A stretch of DNA of 64,000 bases from Xenopus tropicalis (lineage: Eukaryota > Chordata > Amphibia > Anura > Pipidae), in NCBI RefSeq assembly GCF_000004195.4, contig NC_030677.2, positions 40,797,142 through 40,861,141 of the forward strand. Reading direction: 5' to 3'. The notes beneath the pieces were generated by a model. That model did no database searches. It saw only the letters and a list, made by a program, of their open reading frames with translations, and was not told the origin of the DNA. Of the stretch, positions 24,608 to 36,800 are shown piece by piece. The number at the start of each line of letters is the position of its first letter. The stretch's first letter is position 1. The translations under genes and the position numbers were made by a program.

Positions 24608-26750
24608 ATATCTTGTCCCAGCTAAAAAGAAGCTAATTAGGTGTCCCTAAGCTTTGTCTGTGGTCTACTGTATGGATGTTATGGCAAATACAGTAATAAT
24701 AAGTGGTCTGTTCCTGGGCTATATACAGAAATAATCGAGCGCATTTGTGCCTAATTGTTATAATGGTGAAATGTGATACTCTGTATTGGAACAGTAAAAA
24801 TGTCCTCCTGTACTGTCTTCTTAACAAAGTCATGGTACTCCTTGGGGAGAAATAGGGCTGTATTAATTGACAATTCTGCTTTCCTGAACATGGCAGCCTG
24901 CATACGATATTATATGAAGCAGCGATGCCCAACCGTCAACCCTCCAGCACAACTTCCAGCGTTCTTCTACTGCCAGGAGATTCTGGGAGTTGTAGTATAA
25001 CAAGTGATGGAAAGTTGTCGTTGTTGACCATCCCTGATCAAGACCAATACACTTTGTACACTTCTTGGTGGATTAATATTTTGCACACTCTGGTACTATG
25101 TGCCTCTACTAAAGCCACATGAATGTTCTGCTGATATTCTATTGATGTGCACACGTCATTCCTTGCAATGCTACTAGACTTAGTTCCTATAGGGTTATAG
25201 TTATAGCCTTTTAACTTTAAATCACCTTTCTTGTAAATGAACCGCACTGACCCTAAAATTGTTCATGTAGATCAGATGCAAAATGTGGTCAGGACATATT
25301 TAACCCACAATATGGATCCAATACTGTAAAGTGCTAAACCAACCCTTGAAGGATACAGCCAACATATTGTATCATATTTTCTTGTAGGTAACAACCAAGT
25401 TGACACATTTTACAAGTTGCCCCATTTTTATTTAATTTTTTTATACAACTATTTCTAACTATTGCTGTATTCATTCATTTGTTTTTAGAGTACAGGAAAT
25501 AGTGTGTCCATACTCCTCCATGTGCTCATACCCAGCCCTGATTGGCTTATAAGCAACGAATAGCTGCGGGGCACAAGGATGCCATTCTGATACAGGAATA
25601 GAAACAAATCACGTAATTCCACCAAATCCAACAATTTTATTGATATATTTTGAGTCCCGGAATATATTTTATAGGCCTCAACTGGGCATTTGACAGAGAC
25701 AATTTTTTTGCTCACATCTGAAATTTTGATAATTTATTAAAATATTTCACTACAATTTTAATATGGCTGTAAGAATTCTGTTCAGTATTAAGCCAAATCT
25801 TTTTGTTGAAGATTTTATTATTTCACCAAGTCAAAAACAGGGGGATTTCTCTAATTTTAGCAAATAACAAATCTTACATGAGCTTTATTAGATCAGATGA
25901 GAAATACATTGGGGTCACTCCTAAACATGCAGCTAGAGGGGCTGCAATCACTGCATTCAGTTAAATTCATTGAGGTTCCAAGGGAGCGGTTATCCCGATC
26001 CTACACTAATATTTTCATCTCAGTGATGTATTTATAGCAAAGCCTCCAGCTTAGAATTATTGTTAATGTGACATTGTTTGATGTTTGGAAAGAAAGTTTT
26101 TTTATCAATCACCGAGCTCTAATATTTTATAACTGTTACACAATGTAGTTTATCCTTTCTGTAACTTTTCCTCTTCCAGGGGCCTCTGTGATGTTGAGGA
26201 TGCAGGGCCCCCAACATCAGAAAACTCTTTGTTTAAAAAATTCCAGATCTAGTGCATCCCTGCTTTAAAGATATTTGCAGTGCATCAGTGGGATTTGTTG
26301 GGAAGTTGATCAGGAGTAGAAATGTGATTGGCCAGTCTGGTTGTGTCTGAACGAATAGTCTGTCCATTGCTGTATGAAGGTACATATATATGTAGCTATA
26401 GAATTATCATTTTGTATGAGATGAAATCGCTGAAAACTAGAGATCTGATTGGCTGACCCCTTCACTATATGTAGGGCTTCACTGGCCTTCCTAGAAGAAA
26501 ATGGTGCCCACATCCCCTGTTATTTCACATTGCATAGTATTGCAGTATTTTTTGCATTGGACTAAAAAAAGAACCTTAGAACCCCGATGGGATGTACAGT
26601 TCACTCTTCTCTTTAATATAGAAAAACAAGTGATATTAGCATTCACCAAAATATAATTTGACTCAAATTTTGCACATCATTTTGCTAGATTAAGGTTGAT
26701 GAATCGGGCAGTGGGTCTGGGTTCTTTCCATCAGAGCACTACCCCACAAT
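24608..26750. other. CRACD 3' untranslated region and spacer
   Basis: This follows the CRACD stop. No open frame with family resemblance was seen on either strand. The extent of the 3' UTR is unknown; ATTAAA occurs near 25735, with no other strong signal nearby. Confidence 0.4.
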
Positions 26751-26755
26751 TTGAG

Positions 26756-27517
26756 CTCCCAGGAATCCCCTGCAGTAGGCACATTCACATTATAGCGGCG
26801 TTCCCAGGAATCCCCTGCAGTAGGCACATTCACATTATAGCGGCGTTCCCAGGAATCCCCTGCAGTAGGCACATACACATTATAGCGGCGTTCCCAGGAA
26901 TCCCCTGCAGTAGGCACATACACATTATAGCGGCGTTCCCAGGAATTCCCTGCAGTAGGCACATACACATTATAGCGGCGTTCCCAGGAATCCCCTGCAG
27001 TAGGCACATACACATTATAGCGGCGTTCCCAGGAATCCCCTGCAGTAGGCACATACACATTATAGCGGCGTTCCCAGGAATTCCCTGCAGTAGGCACATA
27101 CACATTATAGCGGCGTTCCCAGGAATCCCCTGCAGTAGGCACATACACATTATAGCGGCGTTCCCAGGAATCCCCTGCAGTAGGCACATACACATTATAG
27201 CGGCGTTCCCAGGAATCCCCTGCAGTAGGCACATACACATTATAGCGGAGTTCCCAGGAATCCCCTGCAGTAGGCACATACACATTATAGCGGCGTTCCC
27301 AGGAATCCCCTGCAGTAGGCACATACACATTATAGCGGCGTTCCCAGGAATCCCCTGCAGTAGGCACATACACATTATAGCGGAGTTCCCAGGAATCCCC
27401 TGCAGTAGGTACATTCAAATTGTAGCGGAGTTCCCAGGAATCCCCTGCAGTAGGCACATACACATTATAGCGGAGTTCCCAGGAATCCCCCGTAGTATGC
27501 ACATACACATTATAGTG
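26756..27517 (+). repeat. 45-bp minisatellite, about 17 tandem copies
   Basis: The unit reads cccaggaatcccctgcagta then ggcacatacacattatagcg gcgtt, 45 bp. Neighbouring copies differ only at a few sites (for example c/t in 'aatcccctg', 'cggcg' against 'cggag', 'acattcaca' against 'acatacaca'). The edge units are more diverged. Because the unit is 15 codons and stop-free in several frames, three long open frames cross it (286, 272 and 194 codons). None has a non-repeat domain or splice support. Confidence 0.95.
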
Positions 27518-28089
27518 GAAGCTTGGAAAAACAAGCTAATAGAGTCAATTCAATAAATTATTTTTAGTGTTATAGGTCATTTAGCAAGATGTATGAGATG
27601 CACAAAGAAGCATGCTTTGTACATGACCCTTAATGGTTGTGCTATGCATCTGCATATTAAAGATTAAAAAATCCTGTAAAACTGTAGATGAAGCCCTCTC
27701 TCAACCAGTCTGTACAGGTCCCTATTATGGTGCAATCACTGGGGGGGGCCAAATCTTTGGATTAGCACTTGGGATGCCAAATTGGGCAAAGATATGTTCA
27801 TTTGGTGACCTCGCCAAACATGTTGGCCAGCTGTACAGTGGGCTGCTTTCTATATGAAACCTGTCTTTTAAAAAGACATGTTCAATACACTAAATGCCAA
27901 AAAAATTCATAGGGCAAGAAACCCCTGATTCCTTGAGGGCTAACATTATATAAGACATTCAATCCAGTGAACTAAATCTTACCAAGACTAGTGTTCCTTG
28001 TAGAAAATGAAGGAAAAGGCATGTAGCACCATTATTGTACTTAGTTATTCTAGTTAAGAATTTACCTGGGAAAAGTAAGTACAATGACG

Positions 28090-28179
28090 GTGCTCAGCAT
28101 AGGCAGTGTGCCAAAAACAGTTTTTCTAGTTAAGAATTTACTGGGAAAACTATTTTGGCACACTGCCTATGCTGAGCAC
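28090..28179. repeat. Hairpin-forming inverted repeat with 27-bp arms
   Basis: 28090-28116 (gtgctcagcataggcagtgt then gccaaaa) is the exact inverse of 28153-28179, with a 36-nt loop. The loop contains 'agttaagaatttac', which also occurs just outside the left arm at about 28053. Confidence 0.85.
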
Positions 28180-29447
28180 ATCCCACAGGCAATAAGCAAG
28201 AAGCCCTACCATCTGCCAGGCAGAAGTCACATATGCAATGAGCTAAAAATCTATTTTTATGCAAAGTTTTCAATGTCTTTGAACACAAACAAGAGCCAGT
28301 CCTAACTGCACCCCTATGGTGTGAAAAATGGTCACACATATATCTTATCCAGGTAATGGGTTACTATAAAACTGCATGACAATACACTTAACTAGAATTG
28401 GCCTGTAACCGGCACAAGAAATAAAACACTGAGATGAGCAAAGCAAATAAGATTTATTAAAAGCAGGGTTAGACTGGGCCGACGGGACACCGGAATAAAA
28501 CAGTTGGGCCCTGCCGAACCAGACCTGATCCCTGCCAGGAAGCAGCAGCACTCCCCTGCTGACCTCTCTCCCTTGATTGCATCTAGGTAAGTATAAGCTA
28601 TGCACGCCCGGCAGGTGATGCCATCACAGGGGTCCCCCACACACCAGTTCGACCCTGATTCACCGACAGCCGCTGTGTTGGCCTGTGTCCAGACACATGG
28701 AGCAGACTGCGGTTTGAAAATGCACACATTTTTGTGCCAAAATCCGCTCTGTTTGTCTTCACACTGGCTGACGCAGTGCCTGGCAATGCAGACAGTGGAA
28801 TGAGCAGAGCCAGGTCTGTCATTAACGTAACTGCTGGAAGAATAACAAAATTTGTTTTAAAAGTAGAAAACTCAATACAGTTTCAGCCAAAATGCCATTT
28901 GTTAGAATAATTCTTCTGAGGGACAAACTCAGAGTAGTTTAGTCCTCCAGTCAGGCTGTTGTTCAGTTTAGAGTTCTAACTGTCTGTAGTGATACTATAC
29001 AGTATATGCATATTGCTACATAGCTAGATAGTGATTAACCTTCTACTATATTATTTGTGCCTTTATATATATATATATATATATTGTAGCTTAGTGTCAT
29101 TTTACAAATGTATTTTTTTAATGAGGTACAGTGGCATTACAGAAAAGTTCAGACTATCCCTTTGTGTGTTCTCATGTGCAAAGAGATTGGATCTTTTTGG
29201 CTAAATGTGGCCATATGCAGGCTATTCGCTGCTAACATGACCACTCCGTGGCAGCTTCCTGGCCAGTTTATGGCTGACTGGGGTCACTTTCAAAATCCTA
29301 TTGGCTGAGAACTGAACCATTAATGAGGTCTCCTCCCACTGCTCTGTTCCAGTCATTTGCATAAGGATTAACCACTGGGTGGCCAAATAGGTCAAAGACT
29401 CTTGTTTAGAAATTTTATCAAACAAGCGGATGTTTCAGTGAATGGCT

Positions 29448-29697
29448 TAAAGGTGGCCACACACGTGGCAATTTTCGATCTTTCTTGCGACCACAGGTCG
29501 CACGAAAGATCGTTCCCACCCTCCACAGACGTTCAGGGCTAAATCGTCAGATATGGAGGTAGAAACAATAGGATTTCTACCTCCTTCTGCTGTTTCAGCC
29601 CTGAACGTAGATTTTGCTCAGGTGCCTTCAGGCTTCTGCGATATCGGTTGCCTCGCCGGGTCGCCATAAATGCACCGAATATCGTATGGCCAGTTTA
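29448..29697. mobile_element. MITE of the 'aggtggccacac' family
   Basis: Left end taaaggtggccacacacgtg, right end atcgtatggccagttta. Inner inverted arms are 'cgttcagggct' with 'agccctgaacg' and 'atttctacctcc' with 'ggaggtagaaac'. Related to elements at 31391 and 52602. Confidence 0.5.
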
Positions 29698-30190
29698 AGA
29701 CTAATGTCACCCATGGCACTTTCTCCTCTGGCATAAATTCACTGCCAGACAAAAACTCTGATCCCCTGCTTTCCACCATGTCTTTCGTACGCACTAATAG
29801 GAATATGTCCATCCACATGTGGACTTCAGCCCCCAAACCACCTTTTCACATAAATATCCATCCCATATGCACGGAAAGGTTAATGCCGTGCCTGCCAATG
29901 CCTACTAAAGACAGGGTGGAAGGCAGTAAATTGATTGTCTTTGCCAGTGGAAAAAATGCCACGTGGAACACCAGCCTAAGGGCTGTGCCCCACAATGTTT
30001 AGGGTCACTTACATAGAGGAAACCTTCATTTTCCTGCTGAGGTGGGATCCAAAGCCCCTGAACAGCTGTTGCACAATGCTTGTCTATCCATGCGTATAAC
30101 TGCTCTATCACTTTCCTAGGTTGTTAATGTAACATTGGAAAATTGGCACTATTCTTCTGCACATTTTTGTTCCAGGTTAAATATGAGACC

Positions 30191-30596
30191 TAGGGGCACA
30201 TTTACTAACCCACGAACGGGCCGAATGCGTCCGATTCCGTTTTTTTCGTAATGATCGGTAATTTTGCGATTTTTTTCGGCATCTTTACGATTTTTGCGTA
30301 AAAACGCGAGTTTTTCGGCATTCTTCGTAGCGTTAAAACTTGTGCGAAACGTTGCGCCTTTTAAGTTTTAACGCTACGAAAAAGGCGCGACTTTGCGCGC
30401 AAGTGTTAACGCTACGAAAAAATCGTGACTTTGCGCAACTTTCGTAAAGACGCCGAAAAACTCGCGTTTTTACGCAAAAATCGTAAAGACGCCGAAAAAA
30501 TCGCAAAAAATACGGAAAAGTCGCAAAATGTTCGTTTCCAATCGGAATTTTTCCAATTCGGATTCGAAATCGTGTCTTAGTAAATCAGCCCCCTAG
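30191..30596. mobile_element. MITE with ctaggggcacatttactaac ends (copy 1)
   Basis: Left end ctaggggcacatttactaac and right end ttagtaaatcagccccctag are inverted. CTA lies at each boundary and may be a 3-bp target duplication. The interior is a large imperfect palindrome rich in tttttcg/cgaaaaa. The second copy is at 52121-52548. Confidence 0.7.
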
Positions 30597-31294
30597 TGTC
30601 CCTAACTGCTATAGAGAGAAAAGATGGTATAACTGTACTGATTGTTTCTGGGCTTCACATAACTCAGCTATTATTCCTAAAATTACATATTCTTTTCATA
30701 GTTATGGGATAGTGAACAAGAATATAGCAAAATCTTGCATTTCTTTTTTTATCCTGTATAGATCATATATAGCAAGCTTGGCCCCACGGGCCCAGATTAT
30801 ATACCAACCCAAACTGAAATATAAAGGTTTATAAAGTATGTGTGCTTTCATTATAACTATTTCTTGGAACAGACAGCCAGGAGCAGGCAGTGTCTGTGAA
30901 AAGTAGGGAAAGATGGTAACAAAGCAAATCCACTTCCAGAACAATGCCTTATTTTCCATGTGCTTCCCCACAGATCCTGCCCAATACCATATTCTGTATA
31001 CCAGAAAGTGAGCAAATGTGACTGTATCCACCCTGTAAATACTACTTTGTCTAACATCACAATCAGTGCAACCATTCTAATATCAAATTAGCTCTTTGGG
31101 ATATGTACTAACCACCTAAAACTAAAATAAATGGAAAAGAATTGTGATAAATTCTTTATTCTGATACACTGGCAATATTCACACAAAACTAAAGGGCAAT
31201 TATTTTTGCAGCATGTGCTTTCTGCTCGGTATAGCATCAGGAAGGGTGGACTGTTTTTGCTGCACGGGCTGTAGGCTTCAACACATTAGTGGGA

Positions 31295-31739
31295 GTTATG
31301 TAATAAAAGGAACTAAGTTTGCCCCGAAGCAGTAACTTTTCAGCATTTACTGGTCACCTGTTCAAAAGGAAAACATCTTATTGGTTGCTATAGGTGGCCA
31401 TACACGGGCAGATTTCAAATGCTGATTTGGGTCCTGTAGACCGATTCACCAGCTTATCTGCTCATGTATGGGCACCCCCAATGGGCCACCCCAACCGACA
31501 TCTGGCAGGTTTGATTTTTCCATCGTATTGGGGACAGCATTGTCTCTTTTATGTGATCCCCGATCCAACAGTGTCTATGCCCACCCCTGTGATTCAATCG
31601 TTTGGCCCCATATCGTCAAGGTGAGCATATTGGGAGAAGATCTGTTCGCTTGGTAAACTCGCTAAACAAGCGAATCTTCCTGTGTGTGGCCACCTTATGG
31701 GTTACTGCTCTCAGGCAAACTTAGTGCCTTTCATTACAT
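31295..31739. mobile_element. Outer MITE split by a nested MITE
   Basis: 31295-31390 (ttatgtaataaaaggaacta then agtttgcc) and 31697-31739 (ggcaaacttagtgcctttca then ttacata) are inverse ends of one element. Between them lies the 31391-31696 element. Confidence 0.6.
31391..31696. mobile_element. Nested MITE with taggtggccatacacgggca ends
   Basis: Left end taggtggccatacacgggca, right end cctgtgtgtggccacctta, inverted imperfect. Interior open frames (31394-31656) are not coding. It is inserted inside the element spanning 31295-31739. Confidence 0.6.
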
Positions 31740-33035
31740 ACAGTCTTGCTAAGATAGCAGGCTGTGCAACAGGGAAAGTTGCACCTTTCTGGAACTACAA
31801 AGAAAAAGCACATTCTGCATTGTACTTGCATTGTCTGGCACTTTGATGAAAAAGGGTCAGATCTGTGTAACGTGAAGCCACAACGGCATGACGTTGGGAC
31901 TCCATTACTATGTTATTAGAGATAGAATGTTAATTTCTCACACCTTAAATGAATAAGATCACTTGTGAGATTGTAAATAATATATATATATGCCCAGCCC
32001 ATTGCAGTGCACTTAATGAGAATATATGGTTAAATCCACAAAGGGTGAAAGTATCGGAATATATGGGTTCACACTGGCATCCTACCTTGGCATTGGTCAT
32101 TGTTGGAAAAAGGCGTGTAATTCCCTGGCCCCAAGCATCCATGAACATAAGATATAAAAACAAATCTTTTGTATGAGCTATTGGGAATGTGGTGTATAAT
32201 CAGCAGGGATGCCCAGCCTATAGCCAGCTGTAGCTAAATGGCACATCCAAGCATCCCACTCACTGCCCAAGGATATTATAGGGACAGGGAGTTCAATCAC
32301 AACAAGAGCTTGCTGGCTGGACATCCCTACTTTGCATTTAAATTAGAGGCCCCAGCCTTCCTTGTGTCACCGAGGCCCCCTTCCAACCTTAGCTCTGATC
32401 TCCCCGTACAAACAAGGAAGTTACAAACTGTGGCTTTTTCAGCTACTGTCCAACTACAACTCCCAGCAGCCCGACAGCTAGTGCTTCATAACTCCGAAAG
32501 TAAAATATCCTTTATTTTCCAAAATTGTGAAAACATAAAAGGAATGATAAAGTACAAGAGTGTAAAGAAAAAAAGATATATAACCATATAAAGCTGTGGG
32601 TTTTTTTGTTTACTGTACTTTTTAAAATCGTTCATTTTTCAAATATAATTGTTTCTTATGAGTAATGTTATTAAGTCCTATTAAGTTATTACCAAGTAAA
32701 TATTTAAAATGGTTGTATATTCAATTCACCGTTACCCGTTAACAACGGGAGGAGTTTATGTTTTCTTTAATTGGATATATTTTTTTGTGCTGCAGATGTT
32801 TTGGGAAAAATATTTCAAGACTATAAATGAGAAATTCTTAATTGTGTAAATTTTCTTTGTTTTGTCCGACTGTAATGGTCCATTACTAAAAAATGTCTTT
32901 AATTGAATAAAAAAAAAAAAAAAGTATATACTTTTAAAATCTCCCATGGAATTTATTTTGTCTACTAAAAATCATTTATCGTTAAGTCAACCCAATAGGA
33001 TGAACCCAATAGGATGATTTTGCCTCCAGTAGAGA

Positions 33036-33543
33036 TTAAAGGACAATGAAAGATTAATATAAATTAAAAGTAAGTCTAAAGGCATTCTTTTTAAGTACTT
33101 ACTGCATATCTAAATTCCCAGATCCCTGCTTGCTTCTCTGAGATATGGTGCTGGCAGCCTACAGCAGTGTGAAGCCTACAGTGACATCACTGAAATCTCT
33201 CTCCCCTTCCTGTAGGTGCCAGCGGCAGCCTTCCTATTCTCTGAGCATGTGTGTAACTTGATCCTGTCTCCTGTTCTGAGCTACACATGCCCACCAGCCA
33301 ATCAGAAGCAGATCTGGCAGAGGGGAGGGGGGGAGGGAATGAAACACATGAGCAGTATGAAGCAAGGAGGGAAAGGAAGGGAGAATACCTTTTTAGAGAT
33401 GGCTGCCTGTTCTAGAAAATATGAAGTAAGTGTGACCGAGTAAATATTTGATTAGGTGAGCCAAAAGTGTGGCGTTTTTACTAAACAATAGGAGGACTAT
33501 TGGGCAGTATGCTTTTTAAATTTTGACTTGCATTCTCCTTTAA
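33036..33543. mobile_element. TTAA-class MITE (TTAAAGGACAATGAAAG ends)
   Basis: Left end ttaaaggacaatgaaagatt, right end cttgcattctcctttaa, with TTAA at both tips. The interior 'agtaagtctaaaggcattct' gives way to sequence with GGGAGGG runs near 33320. Confidence 0.6.
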
Positions 33544-33856
33544 AGGAAAACTAAGAAAGCTTTATCAAAAAAGTTTTTTGTTTTGCATATGCAAATTAGA
33601 GTTTGTATTTGATTGAGGATTCATCCCTTGTACCGTAATGAGCACTCACACATATAAATGTAATGTAAGAAAGCGGAGAGCTGTGCGGGCTAGTAGCACT
33701 ATATAATACACCTACGTCAGCATACAGCTTGCACACACTGCACTTCCACATTCAAACTATGACTGACATGGATTTCAGGTGACTAAGGATGTTGAAGTGC
33801 CATTAGCCCAGAGAAATTATTAAAAAAAAAAAAATACACATACCGAAAATTATTTT

Positions 33857-33862
33857 TTTATT
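33857..33862 (-). promoter_or_regulatory. Candidate polyadenylation hexamer overlapping the AASDH stop
   Basis: On the minus strand AATAAA spans the TAA stop codon at 33858-33860. No transcript evidence is available; cleavage may instead use a later signal. Confidence 0.35.
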
Positions 33863-36800
33863 TGATGGCATTTTTGCAGAATAGCTCTAAACAATACACA
33901 AAGTCATTTCTACAGCCAACAATAAGGCTGCTTTCCCATACCAAAGGGGAAGAGAATATCTGCCCGGGCAGTTTGCGCTCAGTGATTACGCTGCCACTCT
34001 GGACATCCAGTATATACAAGTCTCCGTCGGTAGAAGCTGCAGCCACCAGCTCCCTGCCCTCAATGCATGGGTTAGGGAACACAAACGGAGTGGCGTATAC
34101 TTTTGAACTTGTTTTGTGTTTCCACAGTAAAAGCCCCTCAGAACTGCAGCAATAAATGTAGCCATCATGTGACCCAAATATACTGCACCCAGAGAGATTT
34201 GAGAGGCATGGAGAGGAAAATATTGGCCCACTGGTGCTAAGATGCCAAATCTACAGAAACACAAGGGAGAAAGTGGATTTTCTGATTAGATGTAACCAGG
34301 GACGGCAAGATCAAGCTTCTGATACCAACTTCTTTAACTGGAGAATTATGTGGGTATCTGTATTTCCCATTTAGGGGTATATTTATCATGTTGTGTAAAA
34401 AGTGGAGTAAAACATCAGTGGTGATGTTGCTCATAGCAGCCAATCAGATGCGTTGCTTTCATTTTCTAACTGTTGAAATCTAATTGCTGATTGGTTGCCC
34501 TGGGCAACATCACTGGTAATGCTTCACTCCACTTTTTACACAGCATGATAAATATACCCTATTTATTTTTCACTGTACTCTACTCAACACTACACAGCTT
34601 TGCTGTTTTCCAGAATACTGCATGGCAGGGGATGGCAACCTAGAGTTGCAGTTCAGCGACAGCAGGAAGGCCTTAACTTGCAGGAAAAAATAGTGATGTG
34701 GCTATGTATAAATAAGACAAGTTAAACCTAGCATTTATCTCACCTTTTCTCCTGCATGGCTGAGACAGTAGAAATTTTCATCCACGCATCCAACAAACAC
34801 ATGGTCATGGCTGCACTGAGGTGATGCAAATACAGGCTTCCCACATGCATATCTCCAGATAGTGCGCCCTGTAGGCTGTGAGGTAAGAACAAACGTAACA
34901 TGACTTCAGCTAAAAAAAAGTTTGTAAAGCTGTACTTTAGTAAATAGGACACAAGTCTCATATATGCAGGGTCGCCGCCATCAAGGGGGGGGGGGGGCTG
35001 TGGCTGAGGGCGGCCCTGTATGCAAAGGTGTTATATGCAAGTCATTAAAGGGATGTAGATTGTAGGTGAGCAGATGGTGTCTGGGTGGGTCATGGGTATG
35101 GGAGTTCTGTTCATAACTGGGGTGTGAGGTGCTTTTTTTTTTCACTGGGGGGTGAGGGGGACCCTACTAACTTAGCAGTATGGGGCACCATGATTATTGA
35201 TGGCAGCCCTGCATATATGACATAAACATATGAAATGTTTTAAGTATCAGTGTAATAAGCTTCAGGGAACTCCTCTATTGTGTTAAAACTAACACAAACC
35301 TGTAAAAATCAGCATCACTTTGTGACATCATAGTTATACAAATTTATTTAAAGGACACTTAAAATTGATTTAAAATTGAGTGTTTTTGCACTTCAAGACC
35401 TGTGATATGAGTGAGGAATAAATTGTTTTACAGATTAATATAAAAGGTATAAAACCAAAGGATTTTATATTTAAAAAAAAAAAATAAAAATAAAACCCAG
35501 CTACTTACTGGATGGAAAGCCATTATTAATCCTTCAAGAGTAGCAACATATAAGTGATATGGTTCAGTGCTTACACAAGGGGAAGAAAACACAGCACCCC
35601 CTCCGCAGTGAGACTTCCAGATACACTGCTTTGCCTGTTAGAACAAAATAGTGACAAATCAAGGGTCAGCATTCATGCTATTTGAATTATATTCTACTTT
35701 AATTCAGTGGAGCCCAAGATGGCATACGCAGTATCAGAAGATCACTTTAAAGTCCCAGGACCATAACTGACGCTTACTTTAAATGTGCAACCACTTCCTT
35801 CCCACAAGGTGGCTACAAGCTGCGTCAATGCGCTTATGTGTAGTTGTGACCCCACAATTGTCACAAGATGAGCTGCTTCTTTTGTTTTTTCTCCTTCTGT
35901 CCTTTTTTGTTTGAATACCTAAAGTTGCCAACACACACTAATGTCTCTATGTAATGGAAAGTATGGATTATACCAAGACTATAACCTAGACTAATGACTA
36001 TTTGTCCATGTTCGAAAACATAACATTGTGTATTCCTGTGAAAAGTTTCATGTTTCTACCACTTAGAAAGCATTAGATTTACAGAAAAGGGCTTTTTATT
36101 ACTAGCATGTTTTCCCACTATTTCCCTATTTATAATTTTGTAACAATATAATTTAACCCAGTGATCCCCAACCAACGGCTCGTGATTAACATGTTGTTCA
36201 CGACACCCTTTGATATTGCACCTAGTGGCTTCAAAGTAGGTGTCTATTTTTAAATTTCTGCTTTTGGAAGCACAGAGAAAGAGTTTTAATCCAAGCAGAG
36301 CCCTGCAGTCTAGCGGTCCACATGGGGCTACCAAATAGCCAATCACAGCCCTTACTTGGCATCCCCAAGGAACAATTTTCATGCTTGTGTGGCTCACCAA
36401 CACTTCTTACAGCTGAGTGTGGCTCATGAGTGAAAAAGGTTGGGGATCCCTGATTTAACCTATTTGCAAAAGACTTTTGGTTATAGGGTTCATAAACATG
36501 TTAACATGAAAGTTTGCACTGGCTCAATTAATATTTAGGAACTATTACAGTTCTTATACATGCTCATTTACATGCTCATTTCCCTGCTACTATTTCCCAT
36601 TCATCATTTTCCCACTCAATGTCACTAGACTGGGCAAAGAGGGAAAGATAGATAATAGCATGGAAAATAAGAAAAAGTCGGAAAGCAGAGTGATATTTTT
36701 TTTTTGAGGCTTGCTCTGTATGATTGACGGCGCACTATTTCTATTAAGGTAAATCTCATGATGGAGGCCAGATGGCAAGTAGATCAGAGGGTGACAAATA

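Larger units (their letters stand above)
27560..33850. other. Spacer between the convergent CRACD and AASDH genes
   Basis: No supported coding exon on either strand. Content is mobile-element debris, itemised separately where ends are visible, plus a TA microsatellite at about 29068-29085. AATAAA occurs on the plus strand near 27550 and 28421 and, followed by an A-run, near 32905. Confidence 0.5.

Noticed and set aside
26690..27556. Long repeat-protein genes of 272 and 286 codons and a CRISPR-like array appearance
   Set aside because: The open frames arise from a stop-free 45-bp tandem unit and exist on both strands; there are no unique spacers between identical repeats, so it is a minisatellite and not CRISPR.
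36056..36403. 115-codon minus-strand open frame inside AASDH
   Set aside because: It spans a hAT MITE with exact target duplications and is intronic.
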